Below are positions 63,549-64,000 of a stretch of DNA of 64,000 nt, piece by piece. The first letter of the stretch is position 1. Each line of letters starts with the position of its first letter. The stretch covers positions 156,624-220,623 of the forward strand of contig LUCM01004079.1 of the NCBI GenBank assembly GCA_008360955.1, read 5' to 3'. The notes beneath the pieces were generated by a model. The model was not told the origin of the DNA and did not search any database. It saw only the letters and a list, made by a program, of their open reading frames with translations. Source of the DNA: Fasciolopsis buskii. Lineage: Eukaryota; Platyhelminthes; Trematoda; Plagiorchiida; Fasciolidae. The position numbers and the translations under genes are program-made.

Positions 63549-64000
63549 CAATATGATATGAGATAGATGAGTAACAATTGATCTGCGTAAAGAATCGTTC
63601 AAATTTTCAGTGAAGTCACTGGAAAGTTGAATACTTCTTAAAGCAATAAAGTATAACTGAAGTTTTAAACTTACGTATAGAAGAAAATTTATCTAATAAC
63701 AAATGTGATTTGTTTAAATTTTCACACTAGTTCGTCATCAGCATTGCTTTGAAAATAAACAAGCATGGTTACTAGTATAGCTTGCATAGTAAAGATTCTG
63801 TTTCAGCACGGCGAGTGACAGATTTTCGACTTTGCTGTGTCCGCCACTGTAAAAGCGCGCAAGTGAAAATTTACCTTCATCCCTATCTCTGTCGACCCAA
63901 CAATCCATATCAACATCGGTATAATTGAGACAACAGAGGGGTCGAAATTCTGCACGCTGAATTATGCGCACGGATAGCAAATGGGCATTTCCGCGGGAAC
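63549..64000. other. No recognised feature
   Basis: After SINE copy 6 there is AT-rich sequence with one 80-codon minus-strand frame of no known family. Confidence 0.5.

Overview
The window looks like animal nuclear DNA: sparse coding, short exons separated by kilobase-scale GT-AG introns, and many dispersed retroelement fragments. Very large introns, a tRNA-type SINE family, a LINE relic and degenerate Penelope/hammerhead-like motifs would fit a parasitic flatworm, perhaps a digenean fluke. That assignment is inference from genome style, not from a diagnostic gene.

Only one protein gene can be recognised with confidence. It is a guanylate kinase on the minus strand, about 46.9-60.7 kb. Its six coding exons join in phase into a protein of about 191 residues covering the whole family fold: P-loop, TTRxPR, GMP-binding EY and YYYGT segments, DVDIQG, and the R-rich lid. 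Introns 1-3 are 0.5-0.9 kb. Introns 4 and 5 are 6.2 and 4.7 kb. Intron 4 has collected repeats: a TATC-type low-complexity tract, a B-family SINE-like element, the C-family repeat, a GT microsatellite and a hammerhead-like motif.

The remaining ~46 kb on the left and ~3.3 kb on the right show no gene I can name. They carry six copies of a tRNA-derived SINE (family A, three per strand), a broken LINE endonuclease domain near 6.2-6.8 kb, and three large inverted repeats. The inverted repeats are a ~93% identical 189-bp fold-back at 8.7-9.2 kb, a composite of two opposed B elements at 21.7-22.3 kb flanked by identical 12-bp repeats, and an opposed pair of hammerhead-like repeats at 31.0-31.2 kb. 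Several microsatellites are also present.

Many open frames of 60-156 codons exist, but their number and length are close to what chance gives in 64 kb of this composition. I did not annotate them without homology. No operon, CRISPR array, rRNA or canonical tRNA gene was seen.
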